Source: Cycas panzhihuaensis
Lineage: Eukaryota > Cycadophyta
Length of the DNA: 64,000 nt
Direction: 5' to 3'
Assembly (NCBI GenBank): GCA_023213395.1
Contig: CM041465.1
Span: forward strand, 30,511,741-30,575,740
In this document: positions 45,489 to 56,385 of the stretch, piece after piece
Position numbering within the stretch: position 1 is the first letter of the stretch
Layout: every line of letters begins with the position of its first letter
Position numbers and translations under genes: made by a program
The notes under the pieces: generated by a model
What the model was told of the DNA's origin: nothing
The model's database searches: none
Seen by the model: the letters and a program-made list of their open reading frames with translations, nothing else

Positions 45489-47286
45489 TTGACGAAGATA
45501 ATTCAAATAAGGAAACTCCAGCGGAAGAAGTTTCAGACATCAATACAAAGGAAATTTTATCCTGTTCACATCATGAAGATCCATGTGAAGAAAACACAAT
45601 GCAAGAAGCAGAATCACATCCGGAACCTGTATCAAGTTTTCAAAATGAGAAAAAGCTGCCAAAATGGTTTTATTAAAACCATTGAAGAGGGAGGAAATAC
45701 ATTGGATCACAGGACAAGAGGCCAAAAATTGAAAGCCTTAATCAGAAAGGTTGAACCACAATCGTTCCAAGAAGCCCAATACCAATCTCAATGGAAGGAA
45801 GTAATGGATGCTGAAATAAGCACAATCGACAAAAATCAAACTTGGGAGTTAGTAGAACTTCCTCCAGGTAAATTTGTGGTCAACTGTAGATGGGTATTCA
45901 AAATCAAGGAAGGAGCAGATGGAAAAATTGAAAAATATAAGGCTCGCTTAGTGGCCAAAGGATACACTCAAACAGCTGGAATTGATTTCAAAGAGACCTT
46001 CTCACCTGTGGCCAAATTGAACACAGTAAGAACTGTAATAGCTCTAGCAGCAATGTATAATTGGAATGTTTTCCAATTGGATGTCAAGAGTGCCTTTTTG
46101 AACGGTGATCTCGAAGAAGATGTGTATATGACACAACTCGAAGGATATATCAAAAAGGGGCAGGAACACTTGGTATGCAAATTAAAAAAGGCATTATATG
46201 GATTGAAGCAAGCTCCTCGTGCGTGGTATGCCAAATTGGATCAACACCTGTGTAACAATGGTTTCCAACGTTGCAGCTCTGACCCTAGTCTCTACATAAA
46301 AAGGGAGAATGAACAGGTTACTCTTGTTGTTGTCTATGTAGATGACATGATATTGACGGAAAATGATGACAAATCAATTGCAAATATAAAGGAACAATTG
46401 GAGAAAGAATTTGAGATGACAGATCTTGGCCTTCTCAACTATTATCTGGGATTGGAAGTAAATCAACAGAACGAATATATATCAATTTCACAAGCCAAGT
46501 ATATAAAAGATCTATTAGAAAAATTTGGACTGACTAATTGCAATCCCTGTGCCACTCCTATGGAGATCAATTGCAATTTGGTTCTTGATGAAAAAGAACA
46601 AGTCGTCAACCTAACTTTGTACAGACAACTGGTTGGGAGTCTGATATATCTCACTGCTACCAGGCCAGATATATCATATTCTGTCGGGCTCCTATCCAGA
46701 TATATGCAAGAACCCAGAATAAGGCATTGGAAGGTAGCATGGAGGATACTGAGGTATCTAAAGGGAACAACAAAGCTAAAACTAATTTATCTAAAAGTAG
46801 GATCAACAAACATTACAGGATTTTGTGACTCAGATTGGGCAGGTGACAAGGACTAGAGAAAGTCAACTAGTGGTTATTATTTCTTCTTAGGGACAACTCT
46901 AGTTTCATGGAGCAACAAAAAACAACCTATAGTAGCTCTTTCGTCAATAGAAGCAGAATACAAAGCAGTAGTATCAGCAACATGTGAAGCAATGTGGCTT
47001 CTACAACTTTTGAGCGATCTGAATCAACCACAGCACAAAGCAACTGTCATATATTGTGATAATCAAAGTGCTATCAAACTGACCAAAAATCCAGTCTTTC
47101 ATGCCAGAACCAAGCACATTGAAGTTCGGACATCAACGTATCGAGAGAGAAGGTCCATAATAAGAAAATCAACTTAGAATACTGTCCTTCATGTGAACAA
47201 GTTGCCGACTTGCTGACCAAATCCTTGGGAAAAGAGAAATTTCAAATTATGAGAGACAAAATAGGTTTGAGAGAGATAAAACATTA
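45489..47286 (+). pseudogene. pol: Reverse transcriptase-RNase H of element E, broken
   Basis: Frame 45489-46856 covers the linker and almost all RT: WKEVMDAEISTIDKNQTWEL, KARLVAKGYTQTAGIDF, QLDVKSAFLNGDLEED, KALYGLKQAPRAWYAKLDQH, YVDDMILTEND (catalytic YVDD), GSLIYLTATRPDISYSVGLL. TAG at 46854-46856 interrupts it right after SDWAGDKD. RNase H continues with SSIEAEYKA and CDNQSAIKLTKNPVFHARTKH until a shift near 47125. The degraded C-terminus ends at 47286 beside the purine tract TAAGAGAGGT (47285-47294). Confidence 0.9.
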
Positions 47287-47294
47287 AGAGAGGT

Positions 47295-47484
47295 TGTTGA
47301 GAGGTAATGCTTTACCTCTAATTATGTATTTAATATAAGCAGTCAGTTAGTTAATTAATAGGTTGGTGAACTGTCAAGTTATAACGGTTACCAATTCTCT
47401 ATGTATTTAAAAACATCATTCTCTCAATATAGATTATCACGTTCTCTCATCAGTCTTCTGTCTCCTTAACCTAATCTCATCACA
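47295..47484 (+). repeat. 3' LTR of element E (190 bp)
   Basis: Same as the 5' LTR apart from many substitutions and a 2-bp insertion close to the end (CTCATCACA for CTCAACA). Taking the end at 47484 gives the AACTT target duplication next to it. Confidence 0.88.
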
Positions 47485-47783
47485 AACTTTGTTGAGTTGT
47501 GTAGTGGCATGAGTTGTGTTGTGGGTAATTGAGTAAAGTGTGGAGTGTCTTGGCAATTTAATGGCGACATGTGGCATGTATGATCATTATGAAAGTTATG
47601 AGGCATTGATTTGATGGTGTAGGAAGTGGTTCAGATACTTATTGATTGTTTGGCAATATGGACAAGGTGATGATATGATGATGAAGTCAGTGATATGAGG
47701 GACATGAGACATGAGAAATTTTGTTGAGATTGATTACTGGGCATTAGAAAAGGGGGACATTATTAAGAGGTACACTTACAATC
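47485..47783. other. Sequence between elements E and K
   Basis: Continuation of the target of E; no gene seen. GATGATATGATGATG-like short repeats near 47670. Confidence 0.5.
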
Positions 47784-48495
47784 ATGGAGGAGAATGATGT
47801 GGTTATGTATGTTCATGAAACAAATGAATATTACTTAAGGGATTTGTTTCTTTCGATACCTAAGTGTAATAGAGAAAACTATTTCTTTTGGACGATTAAA
47901 ATGAGATGTTTTTTCATAGCTAGAGGTTTGTGGAAACTCGTTACTGATGGATATGTTATTCTTGAGGATGAAAAAGAAAAGGAAATGCTTGAGAAGAAGG
48001 ACAAAAGCATTTATCATGATTCTTGTTGCATTAGACAAGGCTGATCTTCCTTCCGCATATCATTTTGTCATTCCTAAGATTCAACATGCAAGTACTGTTA
48101 AGGAAGTTTTGGATTTTTTAAAGGATATATTTGAACAAACTCCTAAAGAGATACAAGAAATGATTGAAAAGGCAAATAAGATTAATGATGGCTATGATAC
48201 ATGTAAAATGAATGAAGAAAATATTATCAACACTGATGAAATGGTATGTCAAGATGAAGAGTGTTTGAATATTGATGAAACTACTACTGAACGTATGATT
48301 GAATGCATTGATGAGACTACAACTGCTATTGAAGACGTTGAGAGTGATGAATCGATAAAGGTTTATTTAGTTGACACTATTATTTCAAAGGAAATTGAAT
48401 CTGATGGTCCTATAAAGGATGAATCTTGTATTGATGATATTCCTGCTTTGAGTATTGATTCAAGTTCAAAGAGTATACAAGCCCATTCCGCTTGA
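47784..48495 (+). pseudogene. gag: copia-type gag remnant of element K
   Basis: Frame 47784-48044 contains LFLSIPKCNRENYFFWTIKM and RGLWKLVTDGY, matching the N-terminus of copia Gag (UBN2-type: P-K-x-N-R-x-N-Y-x-x-W ... GLW-x-L-V-x-D-G). A frameshift near 48000 continues into 47947-48495: ILVALDKADLPSAYH, STVKEVLDFLKDIF, then an acidic Asp/Glu-rich tail. No zinc knuckle, protease or pol follows before the LTR at 48879. ATG 47784 lies shortly after a purine-rich run. Either a deletion derivative or a gag-only element. Confidence 0.6.
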
Positions 48496-48654
48496 AAGGT
48501 TACTGTTATACATGGTGATCAAGAATTTATAAAGGATAATGATGACATGCAAGTTGTATTTGAAGATGGACACTTACAGAATCTACATCAAAATTAGACT
48601 GGACCAACCACAATGAAGAATCATGATTTGCACTTACTAGAGCTGCTATAACAA

Positions 48655-48855
48655 AGTCATCGCTACATGATTGAAGATGAATATCAAGGTGAGGACATCA
48701 TCCTACAAAGGCATCAATATATAATTGAAGACGAAAATCAAGTTGAAGACATCATTCTACAACAAAGACATTACTACAAGATTGAAGATGAGGATCAAGT
48801 TGAAGACATCATCTTCAAGACATTTCCAAGGACAAGGCATTGTAAATACAAATGA
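48655..48855 (+). repeat. In-frame tandem repeat IEDExQVEDII in element K
   Basis: Three units of about 57-60 bp encode MIEDEYQGEDIILQ, IIEDENQVEDIILQQ and KIEDEDQVEDIIF. Frame 48667-48855 ends KTFPRTRHCKYK. It sits between the gag-like frame and the LTR; whether it was ever part of the same protein is unknown. Confidence 0.6.
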
Positions 48856-48878
48856 CCCAAATGTGCGTTAAGGAGGAG

Positions 48879-49107
48879 TGTTGAAATATTAGTAATGTAT
48901 ATTTGTTTGTCCCACATGCAAGTGGATCCCACTCTCGCTATTATGACATGTATTATAAATACACAACACAGTGTATCATATAATGTATCGGTTGTAAGGA
49001 TGTTTTGTTAATATAATTTGAGGTGCCTTAAGGGTACCGTTTGATCTTGGAGGTGTTTTTGTTTTTGTTTTGCGAATATTACTTTATTGTAGGTTTGATT
49101 TCCAACA
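48879..49107 (+). repeat. 3' LTR of element K (229 bp)
   Basis: TGTTGAAATATTAG to TTTCCAACA (TGTTG/CAACA ends), directly preceded by the purine tract AAGGAGGAG (48870-48878), the standard copia 3' junction. A TATAAATAC box is near 48955. No 5' LTR partner was found in the window. Confidence 0.7.
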
Positions 49108-49355
49108 ACCCCCAACGGGCCAACTCCAACCACAAACATGGACTTCACGTTTGAATATTGACTCTAATAAACCCTTATTCTCCGTTGAATAGTGATCTTC
49201 ACTGCTTCAACCACCATTGATACACTGTGCCTGCTTCTACACGTTGTTGGAGTTAATGGATCCTCAAGACAAGTCCTGGGTTTGACAGCTTCACCCAGCA
49301 ACCAATGATCACACCGTACTGCTCAACGTCAGGCTTCAACTGTGTAGGACCCTAA
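49108..49355 (-). other. Leader piece of element J1
   Basis: No coding sequence recognised. It lies downstream (minus strand) of the primer site at 49356-49368. Confidence 0.4.
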
Positions 49356-49368
49356 GGCTCTGATACCA
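49356..49368 (-). other. Primer-binding site J1 (tRNA-iMet, minus strand)
   Basis: TGGTATCAGAGCC on the minus strand abuts a TG (49369) that starts an LTR-like block. Confidence 0.75.
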
Positions 49369-49818
49369 TGTTCGGGAACATGAAATCATACACAAATGTT
49401 CCCATCTGCAGAATCTTTAACCATAGATAACAAGCAAACAAGAGTACACACAGGAAACAAATGCACAATACACAGGATTTACATGGGAAAAACCCTTTCG
49501 GAAAAAAACCCACCACAAAAGTATCCTTGATGGATCACATTAATTATTGCACAATTGATTTAATACGTCAAACACACAAGGGCCCAAGGCATTTATATTC
49601 TTCCAAGAGGTGTCACCTAATTAGGGTTGTGACCCTCCGAATAAGTTGCACCTTTTCGCTTAATCACCATAGTTAAACCACATTAACATTAACATAGTGG
49701 TTTAACAATTAACTACCACGTTAACACTATGTACACATGATGTATTTATATGAGAGTTTCTTTCTCCTCATTTATGCATTGAAGCATTGTCTTCATAGAT
49801 TCATTGTGTGTTCTGACA
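49369..49818. repeat. LTR-like block J with outward-facing primer sites
   Basis: 450 bp starting TGTTCGGG and ending TCTGACA. The left part, read on the minus strand, contains CCGAAAGGGTTTTTCCCATG, a typical copia LTR U5 feature. The right part reads as a plus-strand LTR ending at a second primer site. The ends are not inverse of each other, so two LTR fragments are probably joined here. Confidence 0.5.
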
Positions 49819-49831
49819 TGGTATTAGAGCA
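49819..49831 (+). other. Primer-binding site J2 (tRNA-iMet, plus strand)
   Basis: TGGTATTAGAGCA follows ...TCTGACA; one base from the TGGTATCAGAGC consensus. Confidence 0.65.
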
Positions 49832-50605
49832 GGTTTGCTAATTTAAGCATAGCAAAAGATAATTTGGTAGATTCAATCTGAAGAAAAGTATTTGAAGAGT
49901 TTTTAAGGAGAAAAGGATGCAATACAGCCTCATTGATCACAATATGGAACCATACGGAACTATATGGACACAATTTTTTCGAAATGCTCAGAATTTGATG
50001 AGTAGGTTCATCTTGTCAAGTAGATTAATTTGTTCCAAAAACTCGAACTCGAATTCTTCTTCGTTAAGCGAGAAAATGCAGATTTGCAAGGGGCATCCAT
50101 TTAAAACTTCATTCACAATTTTTTCTCAGATTTCTCAATTTTTCCAAGTAGAATCAATCTTAAACTCTTTGATTCATCAATATCTTTCATTTGCCTGTAA
50201 GCTTGTTGCATTTCATTGGAGTTTTGGAAAGTTACAAGCTTTTTTTGCTCAAAAAAACCCTATACGATCGTACGCTTTTAGGGTATTTTATAAATATTTT
50301 AGAAAGTTTTTCTCAAAACATTTTACAGATCTAAGAAGAGCAGAATCTGAGCTTTATTTTGAGGCTCTTTTTTTCCGATTTCGTATAGGTATACTTCTTT
50401 GTACAAATCTGTACAGTTGTATAGTCATGCAGCCTACTCACAGTTTTTCACTTTCATTTGTCATTTCCTTCTAAATATAATAGATTAACTCAAAATAGCT
50501 TCATTTTTTTTCCATGGGGAGTCAGATAGATTTATAGGGCAAAACGATAGCATATAAAATATGAAAATGCAAGGGCTCTTAATGGCCAAAAACGTATGGG
50601 ATATA
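49832..50605 (+). other. Leader of element J2 with an unrecognised 185-aa frame
   Basis: Resembles copia leaders of the D/E type in having scattered palindromic GTAC motifs (CGATCGTACG near 50267, CTGTACAG near 50411). The frame 49917-50474 is Phe/Ser-rich and matches no family I know; it is probably fortuitous. The leader is interrupted at 50605 by the LTR of element I. Confidence 0.5.
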
Positions 50606-51433
50606 TGTTGACTCAGGTGTTCCCACTGCACTTGTGGGAACGGTGCACTTGTCAAGGTTACATAGGTTATAGTCCAGTTAGGATACAACCAACATGGTTA
50701 TTCACATACATTCCACAGATTATTCAATGTTCCCACAAAATTATATCACAATAGTACACATCAGCATAGAAATCAACACATATTCAACATTTCATCCTTA
50801 TAAACACAGAGAATACACAGTTTTCCACGTAACTCTTCTTTCCATTAAGCAATAAGTTCAATTACACAAAGGGCTAGAATGCATTCCTGTGCATTCCAGC
50901 AGCATACTCTCTTCTGTTACATGCGTACCCAGATGGTACGTATCAATAAACACTGCTTCAATCGGCTGTCATACGTGTTGGCATCTGCACCATTGCGTAC
51001 CTTGAATATTCAGCTTTCACCCTAATCGAATGGTCCTTGCGTACTTCCTTAAATGTGCCTCTTCGTACCTTTTGGCTGAAGGGTTATGACTGCTTGTCAT
51101 AACCGTACCCCTTCAGTCAAGCGTACCTTTTCCTTAATCATTAGTTATACCTTTAACTAATGTCTTCATCATGTCTGTACGTACGTCTTGCGGCTTCCCA
51201 GGCTTCCACTGGTCCTGTACTGTCGTGCGTACCACTTCCGTTTAGTTCCGTTCCGCTGGCGTACGTATACGTATTTGCGTGCCGTTCGAGTGCCTTTGTT
51301 ATCGTGCCGAATGTTGGTTTTTCCACAGTTTCGCCTCGTGCGTACCTCCGTCTGGTCCGTGCACCGCACATCTAGGGTTATCCAGCCTACCTCTGGTCTT
51401 CCAACAACCATATGATCAATTTTTGCCCCAACA
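50606..51433 (-). repeat. 3' LTR of element I (828 bp)
   Basis: Plus-strand ends TGTTGACT and GCCCCAACA, the inverse of the A LTR ends. It carries the same dense GTACG/CGTAC motifs. Left flank ATATA (50601-50605) would be the target duplication; its partner is outside the window. Confidence 0.9.
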
Positions 51434-51543
51434 TCTATCCCGGGTCAATAGTATGGGTTTGAACATCCTTGCTCAACAAAATTCCAAAAATTTTTCAAAA
51501 TTTTGGGGTATTCCTCCCCCGCTCTGCCTCAAGGCGGCTCCTG

Positions 51544-52605
51544 CTACCTCTGTCTTGCTAGGATTTCTTCCTTAATCAGTGTTAAGGTAGCAATGATAGC
51601 ATCCTTTTCCTTAATTTTATCTTGAAGGGTAGCTATCTCGGCTTTATACCCTTCCTCCGTTTCTTGAATAAGCTGAATTATAGGTCCTGATTTATTATGT
51701 GGTGTGGGAGGTGCTGAGGCTTCACCTGCTTCCATTGACGGAGGGAAGTCTTCCCATTCTTCCTAGGAGGCCTCTGCTTCTTCTTCCTCCTCCCCTGATT
51801 CCTCTTCACCTTTCTTCTGTTTACCTGTTTGTGGACAGCTTGTTTTGTCCGATGTGGAATAGGTGTTCCTGGTGTTTTCTGCAACTAGGTGAGTACCTTA
51901 TGCATTTGTTTTTGAACCCTTCATTTTGCTTCCGGTCATTAGCGAATCTGGAATTACGCCTAATTGTTTAATGATAGGTTCCCGCGGAGAAATGGTGGTT
52001 CTTGTTAGGCATTTACGGACATTGATAAAACAAGATAGCCAATAATAAGGAGGGATGTCGAAAGGGATGTGTCCTGATCTCTTTGAGTTGCTGCCTCATG
52101 TTTTTTGCCAAGAATTCGGACCAATTCAGTTTCTCTCCTTCCCGAATTTTTAATAACACTGGCATCATACTCCCGGAATGTATGTATACTTCCGTTTTGA
52201 CAAAAATCGGGAATTTATAACTTTTGCTATCCATTGGAGCCTGATATCAATGATATCTGCTACATGAATTCCACCAGACATTATCTGGGTATTTGCTTGA
52301 CATAATTCTCTTAACCACATTTCACGGTCAACCTTTGACCTCTTGGTACCCAGGGGAATTTCCCCTTCATTTGGGAGTTTTGTTATGGTGTGAATTATTT
52401 CTGCATCCATCTTGACCTTCCTGCTATCTTCCTTCAGTGCTAACAGGATTTGGGCCATGAGTTCTGGGTCATAATACATAGGATTGCAGTAGATGTAGTC
52501 TCCCCAGCCTGCTTGTTTTACCCTGGTTTGAAATTGAGCTGGTAAAGCTTGCAATTCCTGCTTAAGCTTTGGTATAAAGACTTCTTGGCATCCTGCTGTC
52601 CTCAT
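51544..52605 (-). pseudogene. Extra ORF of element I, broken
   Basis: Same protein as 8558-9619. The frame 52165-52605 keeps the start through FLSKRKYTYI. A shift near 52200 leads to 52013-52234 (LLKIREGEKLNWSEFLAKN to ILFYQCP), then a damaged basic region, and the C-terminal coiled coil is in 51544-51735. Comparison with A shows which residues are retained: the ITKLPNEGEIPLG, EGEKLNWSEFLA and FYQCP motifs are identical. Not translatable as one protein. Confidence 0.8.
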
Positions 52606-52829
52606 TTTGGCTGTGGAATTCTAGAGATAGCTGAAAATAACCTAAGAGTGCATATAGGAACCCTACGTGCGTACCTTTTAGGTATGCTTGCTCTTTTCTT
52701 GAAATTGTGTGCCGAGATGCGTACCGGAGTCACTTTTCCGTCTTACAGGGTCGTACGGTTGCTTGGCGGAAAATTCGGAGTTGATTCGTCCGTCGTTTTC
52801 CGTTGCATACTTCACGGAAATGCTCACAG

Positions 52830-53215
52830 GTACGTAATGTTTTGTCTTATTCACTGTTTTGTCTTATACGTGCTTTTTGGTACGTATAATGTTATTCGCT
52901 TCCGCTGTGCATACTCGATTGCGTACTTTTTAGGTACGTATAATGTAACTGGGTAGTTAGGCTTACTTTCCACTGTGCGTACCCAACTACGTACTTTTCA
53001 GGTACGTATAATGTAATTGGGTAACTTAAGCTTTCTTTCAACTGTGCGTACCCGACTGCGTACTTTTCAGGTACGTATAATGTAATTTTGATTCACTTTT
53101 TTGAACTGCGTCTTTGGTTGTATTTCACAATGCGTATAGTGTAATTTTTGTAATTTAGTCACTTTTTTTAACTATGCGTACCTGGTAACATACCTTTTTG
53201 GTGCGCAAAATGTAT
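52830..53215 (-). repeat. Tandem GTACG array of element I
   Basis: On the plus strand, three good and several worn units of the form GCGTACCC-x-ACTRCGTACTTTTCAG followed by GGTACGTATAATGTAA, with starts near 52885, 52940, 53010 and 53075. It corresponds to 7870-8345 of element A. Confidence 0.8.
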
Positions 53216-53464
53216 TTTGCTTGTATGCTTTTGAATATTCCTTTGAAATTTTCAGTTTATGATGCTATTACTTATGTATGTGATGAGTTACGGTTGTTTT
53301 TTATTTATTTTTTTCCATTATTTTTTTCTTTTCCCATATCCATACCGAACTGGATCATGTTTCAGTATCAAGGCAATTGGTTTTGCCTCAACTTCATGCA
53401 ACACAATATAGTACAACCAGCTGATCCGACTGGTAAAGCTGATCTATTCAATGTATGGTTTCAG

Positions 53465-54949
53465 TCTGCTACCATTCACTCGAGTTGGTAGTAGTGGTCC
53501 ATCTATTTCCCGATGTTGCATCGATCCGTTCTCGAAGACTTTTTCTGCAATGTACGGTCCCAATCACCGCATCTTGAGTTTGCCAAGGTGCATTTTGAAC
53601 TTGCTGTCGTAAAGCAGCACTTGATCACCTTCTTTGAACTGAGGTTTACGTAAATGTCGGTCGTGCCATGCTTTTTGTCGTTGCTTTTCTACATTTTGCA
53701 ACCGTTTTGCCATATGTCGCTTCTCTTCTAATCGCACTAATTCTTCCAATCGCTGTCGTAAGGACTGGAAGTCGTCTAATCGACATTGCATAGTAACTCG
53801 TAGACTTGGTATCTCAAATTCCGTCGGAAGAATGGCTTTTGTGCTGTAGACAAGCTGGGATGGAGTTTGTCCAGTTGATCTTTTATATGTCGTTCGGAAC
53901 GCCCATAGCACGGATGGCAATTTCTTGGCCCAATCAGATCTGCCGACGTCGCATATCTTTCTTAAGCAGTTCTCGATTATTTTATTCGAACTTTTCGCTT
54001 GGCCATTTGCTCTCGGATAATAGGGAGTAGATTTCTGATGACTTATCATGAACGCTGATGTCAATGTCTCTATAGTTTGATTCAAAAAGTGGGCACCTTG
54101 GTCGTTCACAATTTCCAAGGGGCATCCAAATCGTGTAATAACCACCTCGTACAGAAATTGAGCTGTACTTTCCGCATCGGCTTTCCGTAATGCTCTTGCT
54201 TCTACCCACTTCGTCATATAGTCAGTTGCCACCAAAATATATCGGGCTTTCGATCGACGAGCGGTTGGTTTAATTGGGCCCACGAAGTCGAGTCCCCATT
54301 TCTCGAATGGTGCTAGAGGTAAAATGGGATGTAGGGGTTGGAAATCCTGTCGATTAGGTTTCCCAACTCGCTGGCAATAGTTGCAAGCTTGGATCCACTT
54401 CCTGACGTCCTCGAACATAGATGGCGACCATAATCGGGACATCAAAATTTTCCGCCATGTGGCTAATTTGCCCATGTGTCCACCTGCTACTCCTTCGTGT
54501 GCTTGCAACATGATTTGGTTGATCTCGTGTGGTCGAACACAACATCGTAATACTTCGTCTGGTCCTAATTTGTATAATTCCCCATTGATTAGTTGATATG
54601 GTTTCGCTTTTCTGATAAAATTCCTTTTTCCCGTGCGATCTAATTCTGCCGACACTTCTCCAGTCGCTAAGTATTCTGGTATTCCCTCATACGAGTCAGT
54701 TGGGACCGCCTCCACGCTGAATAGTGCTGCGTCTGGAAAGTCATCTGGCACTCCCATGGCTTTTTCCTCGTTTGTGATTCTTGACAACTGATCAGGGATG
54801 ATATGGGCTTTTCCGGGTTTCACAATGATCTTAAAAGAAAATTCTTGGAACAACATCAACCACCTGCTGATTCGCCCTCGCATGATCGGTTTGTTTACCA
54901 AATACATCAACGCTTGGTGATCGACGAAGAACAAAAATGGATTTGACAA
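53465..54949 (-). pseudogene. pol: Integrase and RNase H tail of element I, catalytic Glu lost
   Basis: Frame 53564-54949 (461 aa) is open from MSNPFLFFVDHQALMYLVNK (RNase H end) through the connection region into integrase. It has HEGVAGGH ... CNYC, first Asp in LDFVGP, second Asp in VNDQGAHF, but NGQAKSSNK where A has NGQAESLNK: the third catalytic residue Glu is Lys. TGA just after KLKMR cuts off the last approximately 40 residues, which remain readable to about 53465 (LGPYIAEKVFENG, SRLKP). Long and open, yet catalytically dead as written. Confidence 0.88.
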
Positions 54950-56331
54950 TAGATAGTGTCAAAATTTCTGCAATGCATATACCATGTCGAGTGCTTCCCT
55001 CTCTGTCGTCGTGTAATTCTACTCGGCCTTTGTAAGTTTCCGACTGGCGAAATATATCGGGTGATCTGTCTTGTCGTCACTAGGTTGTGCCAATACGCAT
55101 CCAATAGTGTATTGTGACGCATCCACATGTACATGGAAGGTCTTCTTCCAATCGGGAAATCGCATTATAGGTGCTGCTATGATAGCTTGTTTCAGTGCTT
55201 CAAATACTTGCTGCTGTTCCTCCGTCCATTTCCATTCAATGTTCTTTTTCAATAATTCCTCCAGGGGTCCTGATATGTATGCATATCCCCTGATGAACTT
55301 TCTGTAGTATCCCGTCAACCCTAAAAAACCTTTCAGTTGTTTCCTCGTAAGTGGCATAGGGAAATGCACTGCGTATACCTTATTTGGATCATCGGTAATC
55401 CTTCCTTGCTGACTATGTGCCCCAACAGGTTTTCGAAGGGTACCAGGAAGGTACATTTTTCTGGGTTCAGGCACAACTTGTTTTCACGGCATGTCTGTAA
55501 CATTTCCCTCAAGTTCTCCATGTGATCCTTCATTAATCCATACAATGTCCAATCGTCTAGGAATACCGCAACGTTTTCTCCGATAAATTTCCGAAATATG
55601 TTGATTACAATTCGTTGGAATGTACCCGGTGCATTCGTAAGACCGAATGGCATCACTTTATATGCATACGTTCCCCATTCTGTCACGAATGTGGTTTTCA
55701 CTTGATCTTCTGGGGCAATCTGCACTTGATTGTACCTACTGAATCCATCGGTGAAGGAGTATATTTCATTTCCTCCTACTACTTCCAGAATATCTTCTGT
55801 AAAGGTAACGAAAAGGGATCCTTCTTTGTTACCTTGTTTAGTTGTCTGTAATCCACACAGACACGGATTTTCCCATTCTTTTTGGGAACTACTACTATAG
55901 GGCTCACCCAGTCACTGTAGTTGATTTCGTAAATATATCCCGCTTCCAACATTTTGTCTAGTTCTGCTTTAACTTTTTCCTTATATTTGGGATTCATCCG
56001 GTATGGCCTCTGCTTTACTGGTTTCGCATCTTCCACCAAATCGATATGATGCATTCCTATTTCCGGAGGAATACCTTTTAGGTCCTTGTATGACCATGCA
56101 AATACGTTGCGGAATTCTTCAAACAACTGCTAGGTTTCCGCTATTGTCTGATGATCCCAATAATTTCCAATTCGTATTGAGTTTGGGATTGTCTTGGCTG
56201 CCGACATTGATCTCAGTAGTTTTTAACTTAGTTACTCCAACATCTTCCTTATTTCCGGTTTTGTGTCCCGGAGTATCCTCTAACTTCCTTTCTCCAATAT
56301 TAAGTTCTGTGAATTCTGCAGGGTAATTCAT
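54950..56331 (-). pseudogene. pol: Reverse transcriptase and RNase H of element I, broken
   Basis: The RT start (55779-56126) has NVFAWSYKDLKGIPPEIGMH, RPYRMNPKYKEKVKAELDKM, PIVVVPKKNGKIRVCVDYRQ. After a shift near 55800 the next frame (55333-55725) has [40 protein letters not shown] and the catalytic FLDD (AVFLDDWTLYG). Another shift leads to 55019-55474 with the RNase H start (FHVHVDASQYTIGCVLAQPS). A TAG in KAE*NY and a stop near 54960 separate it from the integrase frame. The catalytic motifs themselves look intact. Confidence 0.87.
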
Positions 56332-56385
56332 AATTTCTTCTTCCTCGCCATGTACTGATTCTTCCTCCTCTTGGTTTGTCAGTTC

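Larger units (their letters stand above)
42384..47484 (+). mobile_element. Element E: complete Ty1/copia retrotransposon, sister of D
   Basis: Same LTR family, gene order and protein sequences as element D, on the opposite strand. TSD is AACTT (42379-42383 and 47485-47489); the sequence reads through as TATCAACTTTGTTGAG... when E is ignored. LTRs differ at many more positions than those of D, so E is older. All genes carry interruptions. Confidence 0.93.

Noticed and set aside
49917-50474. 185-aa ORF in the J2 leader
   Set aside because: Low-complexity Phe/Ser composition, no family match, and it sits in an untranslated leader.
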